Assembly (NCBI GenBank): GCA_027486655.1
Contig: JAIXOR010000034.1
Location: 1 to 64,000, forward strand
DNA length: 64,000 nucleotides
Reading direction: 5' to 3'
Source of the DNA: Verrucomicrobiaceae bacterium
Lineage (GTDB): Bacteria > Verrucomicrobiota > Verrucomicrobiia > Verrucomicrobiales > Akkermansiaceae
The notes under the pieces are model-generated. The model did no database searches. It was given only the letters and a program-made list of their open reading frames with translations, and was not told the origin of the DNA. Shown here one piece after another: positions 37,483 through 46,300 of this stretch; the stretch's first letter is position 1, and each line of letters opens with the position of its first letter. The position numbers and the translations under genes are program-made.

Positions 37483-40400
37483 TCAATCCTCGTTCACCTT
37501 GAGGCGAACGAAGGTTTTGCCCGCGGCGGAAGGCAGGGTGTAGGTGACGTTGTTGCCGACGATGTTCACTTGGTTTGCGCCGGTGCCGGCGGCGGCATTG
37601 GTCCATGTGGTGAGATCGGGCGAGGTCTGGACCACGAATTGGTTCAGGTAGGTTCCGGTGTAGGAACCGCCTTTGGTCCAGGTGACGGTGTTGCCGACCA
37701 CTCCGGGATTGGCGGTGAATCCGGATCCGGACAGGCCCATGAAGTATTCGACGCCGTTCTCCACGCCGTCGTTGTCATGGTCTTGGGAAACGGTTTGTCC
37801 CGGGGCGTTCGCGGAGGCCCAGGTGGCGAATCCGGCCGGGCCGCTGGTCACGGTGAGGGTGCCGGTGCCGGTGAGGCTGGCATCGACGTTGGGTGCACCC
37901 GAGGAGGCGGATCCCCAAACACCGGCGGCTTTCTGAACGCCACCGATGTAGAGGGCTCCCACGGTATCCGTGCCTGCGAAGTTCAGGTCGAGCGTCGCTC
38001 CGCTTGCCGCAATGCTCACGGTGGAGGCGTTGTTGGACGAGTTCGTCGCGCCGAGCGAAAGAACGCCGCCGTTGACGGTGGTGTTGCCGGAATACTCGGG
38101 ATCTGCGAGGGTGTAGAGGGAGGCGGCCGCGCCCTGGGTTTCCACAGAGCCGGAACCGCTGAGGGCTCCGCTGAGGGTGACCGTTTGAGCGACCGTGCCT
38201 TGAACGATGGGAACCACGACCGACGGGGTAAGTCCGAGCTTGAGGATCGAGCCGACTCCGGTGGTGACGTTTCCGGTGAGCTCGAGCGACGAGATGTTCG
38301 GCGAGGTCGAGTTGATCGTGTTTGCGATGGTGCCGGAGAGTGCGACGGCTTTGGGCGAGGCGAGGCCGAGAACGCTTGAAGGATTGAGGGCAAGCGGGCC
38401 GGTCAGGACGTGCTGGATATCGCTGTCCTGGTCTTCGTTTTTGGTACGGATGAAACTCGCACCGCTGATGGTGATGGGTTCCGCGTCGAAGGTGACACCG
38501 GCGTTTTGGTTGAATGAAAACAGCTCGAGTTGACCATTGGTGAGGGTAGTGCCGCCGCTGGTTGCGCCGAGTGAGTCCGGATTCCGGATGTCCAGGGCTC
38601 CTGCGGTCACGTTGATGCTGCCGCTGAAAGTGTTGCCAAGGGTAGTGACGCTGTTTTTGCCGATGGACAGGATGCCGGATCCGGATTTTTCCAGATTGCC
38701 GCTGCCTGTGATGGGGGCTCCGAGGCGCAGGGTGACTGCGGCGGTGGGGGCGTTCACACCACCGGCGTTGTAAACTCCGGTGACTCTGAGGCCGGAGTTG
38801 CCGGAATTGAGGACGAGCGGGATCGTATCGGAGGTTTCCGCGCCGGAGGCGCTGTAGGTGTATTCCAAGGTGCCCCCTCCGAGTTGGACAGCGCGGGTGC
38901 TCGCGCTGCCGCCGATGCGGTTGAGGGCCGAGATGCTGAGGGTGCCGCCGTTGATGTTGAGGGCGCCGCTGAAAGAATTGGAGCCGGAAGCCTGGGCGAG
39001 AGTCAGCGTGCCGCTGCCGCTCTTGGTCAGGGAGCCGGAGCCGGTGATGGTGCCGCCACTGACCGTGTAGTTGTTAGAGTGATTGAAGACCATGTTCCCC
39101 GGGCTGACCGAAGTGCCTTGGATTTCAACCGTGAAGGAAGAGGCCGTATCGTTGAAAGTGACGGAGTCATTCGAGTAGAAGCGGTCGGCTCCGGAGTTGT
39201 CCCAGTTGTAAGTGGTTCCGAGATCCCAGAAGGTGGGGCTGGTGCCATCATTGCCCTTCCAAATCAGGGATGCGGCGTTGCCGGTGTAGGTGATGGTATT
39301 GGTGCCCTCACCTCCGATCGTGCCGCGGCCTCCGGCGACGAAGGCGGCGACGTCGGAACTGCTGAAGGTGCCGGCTGTCTTGGTGAGAACCGTGTAGGTG
39401 CTGCCGATAGCGGTGGCGGCCGTCGGATTGGCGACGATGGTCGCCCCCGTGGTGGTGACGCTGCCGGCCGTGAAGGAACCCGGGGTCGAGGGATCGAAGT
39501 TGAGGGTGCTGCTGCCGGTGTCGAAGGTGAGTGAGGAGGAGGTGGCTCCTTCGCTGCTGAGGGTGGCTCCTGCCTTCACTGTGATGGGCGAGGCGAGTGT
39601 CGCCGTGCTGGCGACGGCAAGGGTGCCTGCTTCCACCGTGGTGGCTCCGGTGTAGGTGGCGTTGCTCGAACGGATGATCAGAGAGCCGCTGCCCTTCTTG
39701 ATGATGGAGAGGTTGTTTTGGTCGGTGCCTGCGCCGCCGAGGGCGACATTGACGCCGATCTCCCCGCCGGTGAAGGAGATCGCTCCACCGGTGCCGTAGC
39801 CTGTGATGCTGGAGCCGGTGACGGTGCCGTTGAAGGTGCCGGCGGTGATGGTTCCACCGACTGCGAGGTTCATCACGTTGTTGAGCGTGATGTTCCGCCA
39901 GGTCTGATCATCGGCGGAGCTTTCCCCGAGGACCAGTCGTGCGGTGGCGGTTGGATTCAGGAAGCCCGAGCCGCTCGACGAGATGGTGATGTCCGTGCTG
40001 GCAAGTGAGGCCTGGTCGCCCGCTATGATCAGATCGCCTGCCCAAGCTCCGTTCGCGCTGCTGTTCTGCAGGGTGCCCATGCCGCTGATGGTGCCTGCGA
40101 TGCGGGTGTTGGAGGTGTTTACGTTGCCGCTGGTATTGTTGCCGTAGCGGAGGTTGTAGGAGGTGGCGGTGCTGGAGGGAGCCAGGGCGATGCCTCCATT
40201 GATGCTGAGGGTCGTGGTATCGGAGGTGGTCCGGTTGTTGTAGACCAGGAAAAGGTTTCCAAGCGGGGCGGCGGTGGTGACGGACTTGACGAGGACCGGC
40301 TCGTTGATCTGGACGTTGGGGGCCGCGCTGGTTGCCTGGATGCCGTATGAATTGCTGCCACTGCTGGTTCCACGGTAGGTGAGGGTGCCCGCTCCATCCG

Positions 40401-40671
40401 CGAGCGTGAAGGTGTTGGATAGGACCGTGCGGACGAACTCGACGGGCGTGTTGATGGTGGCGGTGCCCGAGGCGGTTCCAAAGGTGACGGTGGCAGGTCC
40501 CGTCAGGTCTGGAAGGGTATCCGCGTCCCAGTTCGCTGCGGTGTTGATGTTGGTGTCTGCTCCTCCACCTGCGTCCCAAGTGGTTCCAGCCTGGATCGAG
40601 GAGGCCGAGAATGTGATGAGCAGGAGCGTGCCGACGGAGTGACGGATGGAGAGGCGGGCTTTTGGTTTCAT
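37483..40671 (-). CDS. Secreted protein with autotransporter-associated beta-strand repeats
   Basis: 1062 residues with a signal peptide (SVGTLLLITFSASSIQAG). The mature part starts with the WDAGGGADTNINTAANWDADTLPD motif common to PATR proteins and contains many repeat units (SGSLIIRSSNATYTGATTVEAGTLAV, SGSLTKSGSGTLTLAQASGSNSFSGALNINGGTL). The C-terminal 130 residues (VSQDHDNDGVENGVEYFMG...VQTSPDLTTWTNAA...GKTFVRLKVNED) are the calcium-motif plus beta-domain module also seen in four other proteins here, in place of PEP-CTERM. No enzyme domain is evident. A surface or extracellular binding protein is inferred. Confidence 0.88.
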   Translation of the reverse strand: MKPKARLSIRHSVGTLLLITFSASSIQAGTTWDAGGGADTNINTAANWDADTLPDLTGPATVTFGTASGTATINTPVEFVRTVLSNTFTLADGAGTLTYRGTSSGSNSYGIQATSAAPNVQINEPVLVKSVTTAAPLGNLFLVYNNRTTSDTTTLSINGGIALAPSSTATSYNLRYGNNTSGNVNTSNTRIAGTISGMGTLQNSSANGAWAGDLIIAGDQASLASTDITISSSGSGFLNPTATARLVLGESSADDQTWRNITLNNVMNLAVGGTITAGTFNGTVTGSSITGYGTGGAISFTGGEIGVNVALGGAGTDQNNLSIIKKGSGSLIIRSSNATYTGATTVEAGTLAVASTATLASPITVKAGATLSSEGATSSSLTFDTGSSTLNFDPSTPGSFTAGSVTTTGATIVANPTAATAIGSTYTVLTKTAGTFSSSDVAAFVAGGRGTIGGEGTNTITYTGNAASLIWKGNDGTSPTFWDLGTTYNWDNSGADRFYSNDSVTFNDTASSFTVEIQGTSVSPGNMVFNHSNNYTVSGGTITGSGSLTKSGSGTLTLAQASGSNSFSGALNINGGTLSISALNRIGGSASTRAVQLGGGTLEYTYSASGAETSDTIPLVLNSGNSGLRVTGVYNAGGVNAPTAAVTLRLGAPITGSGNLEKSGSGILSIGKNSVTTLGNTFSGSINVTAGALDIRNPDSLGATSGGTTLTNGQLELFSFNQNAGVTFDAEPITISGASFIRTKNEDQDSDIQHVLTGPLALNPSSVLGLASPKAVALSGTIANTINSTSPNISSLELTGNVTTGVGSILKLGLTPSVVVPIVQGTVAQTVTLSGALSGSGSVETQGAAASLYTLADPEYSGNTTVNGGVLSLGATNSSNNASTVSIAASGATLDLNFAGTDTVGALYIGGVQKAAGVWGSASSGAPNVDASLTGTGTLTVTSGPAGFATWASANAPGQTVSQDHDNDGVENGVEYFMGLSGSGFTANPGVVGNTVTWTKGGSYTGTYLNQFVVQTSPDLTTWTNAAAGTGANQVNIVGNNVTYTLPSAAGKTFVRLKVNED

Positions 40672-40739
40672 GGGATGATGGTGGGTCTTTTGGAGGTGGC
40701 TGCGGGAGGGGATAGCCCTCCATTCAGGGTGGACTTTAT

Positions 40740-40755
40740 CCCCCGATGCCGGGGG
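40740..40755. repeat. GC-rich inverted repeat in the leader of the 1062-residue PATR gene
   Basis: CCCCC and GGGGG flank GATGCC, 69-84 bp upstream of the start codon. On the minus strand it reads CCCCCGGCATCGGGGGAT. Related GGGGGAT-containing inverted repeats precede the pectinase gene (43246-43263) and the GH106-like gene (60566-60597). It could be an operator or a 5'-UTR hairpin. Confidence 0.4.
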
Positions 40756-40769
40756 CGAAATGCCCTGGC

Positions 40770-40797
40770 GCGTATTTTATGTTCACTTTTGCGCCAA
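40770..40797 (-). promoter_or_regulatory. 28-bp box TTGGCGCAA-N11-AAATACGC upstream of the 1062-residue PATR gene
   Basis: This is the second copy of the two-part box described at 37379, with the same half-sites and the same 28-bp length. It lies 99 bp before the ATG and 22 bp after the stop of the XylR/AraC-type regulator gene. The surrounding bases extend it into an inverted repeat (TGGCGC...GCGCCA), which is absent from the other copy. Confidence 0.5.
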
Positions 40798-40818
40798 ATG
40801 GGCTCTGCGGCATTTCTG

Positions 40819-41958
40819 TTAGATCCGGCGCGCCCGGAACTGGGAACGATAGGTGCTGGGGGTCATCCCGGTTTCCTCATGAAACACGCGGCCCATGTAG
40901 TTGTAAGACGAGAACCCGCATTTTTCCGCAATCAGGGTGACGGGATCGTTGGTGCCTGCGAGCAGGAGCCGCGCTTCATTGACGCGGATCTGGCGGATTC
41001 GGTCGACCACGGAGATGCCGAAGGTTTGGCGGAATTTTCTTTCCAGCGAGCGTCTGGCCATGGGCACGGCATCGAGGATGTCCGGCACTCCGATGGGTTC
41101 GCGGAAGCGCGTTTGGATGAAGCGCATGGCGGCGGCGATTCCGGGATCGCCGATGGCGAGGGTGTCGGATGAGAGCTTGGCGACCACGCCTCCCGCGGTG
41201 ATGGCGTGGTGGCGTTTTTCCGGTTCGGCTCCGGCCATCATGCGGTCGAGTTCCGCGGCGGCGATGAGGCCGATTTGTTCCGATGCCATGCGGATGCCGG
41301 ACTGGGCGGGGTGGGAGGCCTCGCTTTGGAGTTCGTCGTAGTCGGCCCCGAGCACGGCGACGTCGTGGGGGACGGCGATGCCGGCATCCAGGCAGATGTC
41401 GATGACCAGTCGGCCGATGCGCGGGCCCCAGCAGAGGACTCCGGCGGGTTTGGGCAGGCCTCTCAGCCATTTGAGGATCTCGGCGGGGCTTTCCGTGTGG
41501 CTGCACGCGCGGCAGGTGTGGCCGCGGCTGGCGAGCTCCTTCACAAACGCCTCGTATTGCCCGTGAACGTAGGATTGGCCGAGGTTGCCAATGTATCCGA
41601 AGTGGGGGATGCCGCGTATTTTGAAATGGTCGGCAGCCATCCGGCAGACGGCCTCGCCGCTGGTGGTGACGCGGGTGAAGTCGGCGTCCGGGAGGCGAAT
41701 GGAGGAGACGTTGACGATGGGCACGCCGAGTTCCTTGAGCTGGCGTGCGAAGCCAGCGCTGGCAACGCGGGCGATGACGCCATCGCATTTCCGCCGTCTC
41801 GGGATTTCCGGGGCTTCGTCGGGTCCCTTGGGTTCGATGTGGATGTGCCAGGGGCCGTTCTGTTTGGCATGGGCGAGGATGCCGGCGACGACGCGCCGAC
41901 CCCACGAGGTGGCGGTTTCCACGAAAATCGAGACGTTGGGAATGCTGCGGCGATCCAC
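40819..41958 (-). CDS. XylR-like AraC-family regulator with LacI-type sugar-binding domain
   Basis: A 379-residue transcription factor. The track extends it to 42312, but that part overlaps the glycosidase gene and is not protein-like. A GTG at 41958 gives DRRSIPNVSIFVETATSWGRRVVAGI, the usual start of this family. Residues 8-265 form a periplasmic-binding-protein-like ligand domain (PHFGYIGNLGQSY, AVLGADYDELQSEASHPAQSGIRM). Residues 277-379 form the AraC double helix-turn-helix (RRSLERKFRQTFGISVVDRIRQ, IAEKCGFSSYNYMGRVFHEETGMTPSTYR). Homologues sense pentoses or other monosaccharides and activate catabolic genes. The stop codon TAA lies inside a TGTTAGA word. It follows the beta-propeller glycosidase gene by 121 bp. 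Confidence 0.9.
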   Translation of the reverse strand: MDRRSIPNVSIFVETATSWGRRVVAGILAHAKQNGPWHIHIEPKGPDEAPEIPRRRKCDGVIARVASAGFARQLKELGVPIVNVSSIRLPDADFTRVTTSGEAVCRMAADHFKIRGIPHFGYIGNLGQSYVHGQYEAFVKELASRGHTCRACSHTESPAEILKWLRGLPKPAGVLCWGPRIGRLVIDICLDAGIAVPHDVAVLGADYDELQSEASHPAQSGIRMASEQIGLIAAAELDRMMAGAEPEKRHHAITAGGVVAKLSSDTLAIGDPGIAAAMRFIQTRFREPIGVPDILDAVPMARRSLERKFRQTFGISVVDRIRQIRVNEARLLLAGTNDPVTLIAEKCGFSSYNYMGRVFHEETGMTPSTYRSQFRARRI

Positions 41959-42079
41959 GACGGACGAGAGGCTCCGGAGAACCGGGGCCGAGGGTTTGGG
42001 TTTACGGATTCTTATTCCGGAACCGCCGCCAGGGTCACCGATTTTCTCAGAGAATCTCCGGGAATCGAAGCCGGTCCGT

Positions 42080-43144
42080 TCAGCGGTCGGGCTCGGGGGC
42101 GCCGAGTGGGATTCCGACGTTGAAGCTTTCCTCCAGTTTTCCGGCTGGGGCGGCGGCGCAAAGGAGGATGGTGGGCCGGCCGTTCTCGAAGAACAATTGG
42201 GGCCGTTCGAGCTTGAGAAGCGCTTGTTTGGGGGCGTCTTTCCAGACAAGTTCGAGGGTGGAAACAAGCGGGTGCTTCGCAAGTTTCCAATCGATGCCAT
42301 CGGCCGATTCAAAGAGCGCGAGCGACGTGCCTTTGCCGGTGAAGTGTCCGCTGAAGTCCTTGACGATGGCCCAGTAGCGGTCTTCCCCGCGCCAGATGAA
42401 GGGGTCTTCCGCGGCGAAATGTTCCCCGGGTTTGGTGAAGACCGGGTTGGGGTGTTTCACAAAAGGTCCGGCCGGGGATTCGCTGGTGGCCACGACGTGG
42501 ACGACGGGACCTCCGAAGGGTTTTTTCTTTTTGTCCCCCACGGCCTTGTAAACCATCAGGTAGCCGCCTTCCGGTCGGCGTGTCACCGAGGGGTTGGCGA
42601 GGCAGAGCGCATCATGAAACCCGGGGGTGGGGGAGATGAGCGGTTGGTCCATCCGTTTCCATGGGCCGTTGGGGGTATCCGCCACGGCCACTCCGATGCG
42701 CTGGTTGTTGCGGTGCGTCCAGTTGAGGTCCTTGGAAGCCTTTCCGTCTCCGGTGTTTCCCATGTAGTAGAGGTAATAGCGGCCATCGAACTCCAGCACC
42801 GTCGGGTTGTGCGTGCACAAGCCATCCCAGTGCTCCGCACCGCGGGCGGGCAGCGCCACATCGACGAAACGGAATGGGCCTGAGGGGCTCTCGGCCACGG
42901 CATGGGCGACTTCGGAATGGGTGACCCAAGCGTAGTGCCCCAGCGATCGTGGCCAGCGGGAGTAAAACAAGTGATGTTTGCCATCCTTTCCTTTCACCAT
43001 GGTGCCGCACCAGACGATGAATCCCGGATCTTCAAATTTCGCGCTCGCCGGGATCGGGCGGATGATTCTCTGGAAGTCGAGGTCACCCAAGGCAAGGGTG
43101 TGGGATGCAATCACGGTCAGGGCGGTGGCTAGGATGGCGCGCAT
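42080..43144 (-). CDS. Secreted GH43/GH32-clan beta-propeller glycosidase
   Basis: 354 residues when started at MRAILATALTVIASHTLALGD, a clean signal peptide; the 29 extra residues in the track are upstream sequence. The body is a five-bladed propeller: FEDPGFIVWCGTMVKGKDGKHHLFYSRWP (first acidic blade), CTHNPTVLEFDGRYYLYYMGNTGDG, NQRIGVAVADTPNGPWKRMDQPLI, FAAEDPFIWRGEDRYWAIVKDF. This subgroup is regularly found in plant- and algal-glycan loci, and its exact specificity is unknown to me. It is divergently transcribed from the pectinase gene over a 233-bp region and lies directly upstream of the sugar-sensing regulator, so the two may be co-transcribed. Confidence 0.82.
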   Translation of the reverse strand: MRAILATALTVIASHTLALGDLDFQRIIRPIPASAKFEDPGFIVWCGTMVKGKDGKHHLFYSRWPRSLGHYAWVTHSEVAHAVAESPSGPFRFVDVALPARGAEHWDGLCTHNPTVLEFDGRYYLYYMGNTGDGKASKDLNWTHRNNQRIGVAVADTPNGPWKRMDQPLISPTPGFHDALCLANPSVTRRPEGGYLMVYKAVGDKKKKPFGGPVVHVVATSESPAGPFVKHPNPVFTKPGEHFAAEDPFIWRGEDRYWAIVKDFSGHFTGKGTSLALFESADGIDWKLAKHPLVSTLELVWKDAPKQALLKLERPQLFFENGRPTILLCAAAPAGKLEESFNVGIPLGAPEPDR

Positions 43145-43245
43145 GGATGTGGGAGCGGTATCAAAGGGGCATTCAAATGAAAACTTTATTTTATGAGAGC
43201 GGAAGGCGATCGGCTCTTTGCCGATTGCCACAATGCATCGGCTGG

Positions 43246-43263
43246 ATCCCCCATGCGGGGGAT
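43246..43263. repeat. Perfect inverted repeat in the divergent region before the pectinase gene
   Basis: ATCCCCC-ATGC-GGGGGAT is a 7-bp perfect inverted repeat about 115 bp upstream of the 43378 start and about 100 bp from the divergent 43144 start. The 10-mer CGGGGGATGG that it includes recurs at 60573-60582 before the GH106-like gene. The rest of the 233-bp region holds an AT-rich patch (AAACTTTATTTTATGAG) suitable for a promoter, but no clear -35/-10 pair. Confidence 0.45.
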
Positions 43264-43377
43264 GGTCGGTCCGCGTTCCAGCGTTATGATGTCATCATCC
43301 GGTGCCGCCGGGCTTCGAAAGCGCCATCGATGGATGGACCGAGCCGCGGAGTGTGCCGATCGCCCAAACTCTCCCTC

Positions 43378-46300
43378 ATGTCGTCCGGAATCCATTCGCG
43401 CCTGTTCGTTTCGCTGCTGCTGTTCCTTTGTTTTGCGCACAGGATCTCCGCGCAGACGGCAACCGGATGGTTTCCGGTGAACAACGCGACGAACGTCTGC
43501 GCCGACACCCCGCTGAAGATCACCTTCGACACGCCGCCTGTGGTGGGGACCACCGGTGCTGTTAGAATATTCACCAGCGCCGGCACCCTCGTCGAAACCC
43601 TCGACCTCGCGGTTCCGCACACCCGAACCATCGGCGGCACGGTTCACAACGCAATGCCCGTCCTCGTCAGCGGAAACACCGCGTCGATCTTCCCCCGCTC
43701 CGGCGTGCTGGCCTACAACACGACCTACTACGTCACCATCGACGCCACCGTCTTCCCCGGTTACGCGGGCATCTCGGCCAACACCGCGTGGCGCTTCACC
43801 ACCAAGGCCGCCGCGCCTTCCTCCGCCTCGACCTACCTCACCGTCGCCGCCGATGGCAGCGGCGACTTCTGCACGGTCCAGGGCGCGATCGACCTCATCC
43901 CCGCCAATAACACGACGAAGCGCACCATCAACCTCCGCAACGGCACCTATCAGGAAATCGTCCGCGTCTCCTCGAAGCACAACCTCGCCTTCCGCGGCCA
44001 GAACCGGAAACGCACCGTCATCTCCTACCCGAACAACAGCAACCTCAACGCCTCCACCAACACCCGCCCGCTCTTCAACGTCGTCGCCAACGACATCAGC
44101 TTCGACAATCTCACCCTCCACAACACCACGCCCGACGGCGGCTCGCAGGCCGAGTCGCTGCGCGTGAACGCCCAGCGCTGCGTCGTGAACAATTGCGACC
44201 TCCGCAGCTATCAGGACACCTTCCTCGTCAACAGCACAGCCGACACCGCGTACTTCAAGGACTCGCTCATCGAAGGCGACGCCGACTTCATCTGGGGCAC
44301 CGGCCGCGCGGTCTTCCAGAGCTGTGAGATCAAGTCCCTCGCCGGCGGCTACGTCTGCGCCATGCGCAATCCCGCCGGCCAATACGGTGCCGTTTTCCTC
44401 GACTGCCGCTTCACCCGCTCGCCCGGCGTCACCGGTGTCGTGTTCGGCCGGGTCGATCCGAACACCTTCCCCGACAGCGCCGTCGCCGTGGTCAATTGCG
44501 CGGTGGACGCCCACATCACCGCCGCCGGATGGACGCTCTCGAATCCCGGCCCCACCACCGGCCTCCGCTACTGGGAATACCTGAGCACCGATCTAACAGG
44601 AGCGCCCTTGAACGTCAGCGGCCGCGCCTCATTCTCCCAGCAGATCAACGCCACCCAGGCATCCGCCCTGCGCAACCTCGCCACCACTTTCGGCGGCTGG
44701 ACGCCCATCCCTCCGCTCCCCGCCTTCCCTGGTGCCGAAGGCGCGGGCATGAACACCCTCGGCGGCCGCGGCGGCGATCTCTACTTCGTCACCAACCTCA
44801 ACGACTCCGGCGCCGGCTCGCTGCGCGACGCCATCTCCACCGCCCCCTCCACCGGCCGCACCATCCTGTTCCGGACCTCCGGCACCATCGCGCTCAACTC
44901 CACCCTTACGGTCAACAAACCCCGCATCACCATCGCCGGACAATCGGCCCCCGGTGGCGGCATCTGCCTGAAAAACTACACGCTCCGCGCTGGCGCCGAC
45001 GACGTGATCATCCGCCACATTCGCTCCCGGCTCGGCACCGACGCCAACCGTGAGGACGACGCCATCACCGTGACCGGCGGCATCAACGTGATGATCGACC
45101 ACTGCTCCGCTTCCTGGTCCGTGGACGAGGTTCTCAGCGTCACCAACGCCGCCGACAACGTCACCGTCCAGTGGTCGATGATCTCCGAGGCGCTCGACAA
45201 CTCGATCCACTCGAAAGGCCCGCACGGTTTTGGCTCTCTGCTCGCCTGCCATGTCCCGGCCCGCTATTCGTTCCACCACAATCTCTACGCCCACAACAAG
45301 AGCCGCAACCCCAGGCCCGGCAGCGATTTCGGAGCGATCCTCAATCTCGATTTCCGCAACAACGTGATCTACAACTGGGGCTACTTCTGCGGCTACAGCG
45401 GCGGGGCCGACGAAGACGTGGAGATGAACCACGTCGCGAACTACATGGTCAAGGGACCGGGTTCCACCACCGACTCCGCCTTCCGCGGCGGCGCGGCCAC
45501 CACCCTCATCCATCAGAGCGGCAACCGGATCGACCTCAACAAGAACGCCACCTTCGACGGCACGGACACCGGATGGTCGATGTTCAGCGGCACCTACACC
45601 CAGCGCGCCAGCGCGTTCGACTTCGCGCAAACCAACACCACCGACAGCGCCAGCCTCGCCCTCCAACGCGTGCTCTCCAAAGCCGGCGCACGTCCCTGGT
45701 CCCGTGACACCAAGGACGCCGCCATCGCCGCGAACGTCTCCGCAGGCACCGGCACCTTCGTCAACACCTCCGCCGATGCGGGCGGCTATCCGGTTCTAAC
45801 AGCCACTCCGGCGCCGACCGATAGCGACAACGACGGCATGCCCGACGATTGGGAGAGCGCCGTCGGCAGCGATCCCTTCGTGGCCAACCACAACGCGGAC
45901 GCCGATGCGGACGGCTACACCGATCTCGAGGAATACCTCAACTGGCTCTCCGCCCCGCACGCCTTCACCCAGAAGAACAACGCCGTCCAGATCGACCTCC
46001 AACAGCTCAACGGCAATCGCACGGGACTCACTTACACCTTGGGCAATCCCTTCAACGGCACCGTCACTCTCGCCCCCGACGGTCGCACCGCCACCTTCAC
46101 GCCCACCGCAGGCTTCCAGGGGCTCGGCGCTTTCACCTTCAGCTTCACCGCCCTCGGCGAAACGATCAGCCAGACCGTGGGCGTCGCCGTCACCGCCGGT
46201 CCTCCCCGCGAGGTCTCGTGGACCGGCGCGACCAACGGCATCTGGGACCTCGCCGCCACCGCGAATTTCCACGACGGCAGCGCCGCCACCCCCTTCGCCC

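Noticed and set aside
41959-42312. Upstream extension of the AraC-family ORF
   Set aside because: It overlaps the coding part of the beta-propeller glycosidase and is Pro/Ser-rich; the family start fits the GTG at 41958.
43186-44514. 442-residue minus-strand ORF
   Set aside because: It is an antisense shadow of the CE8 part of the pectinase; composition is Gly/Val/Asp-rich without domain motifs.
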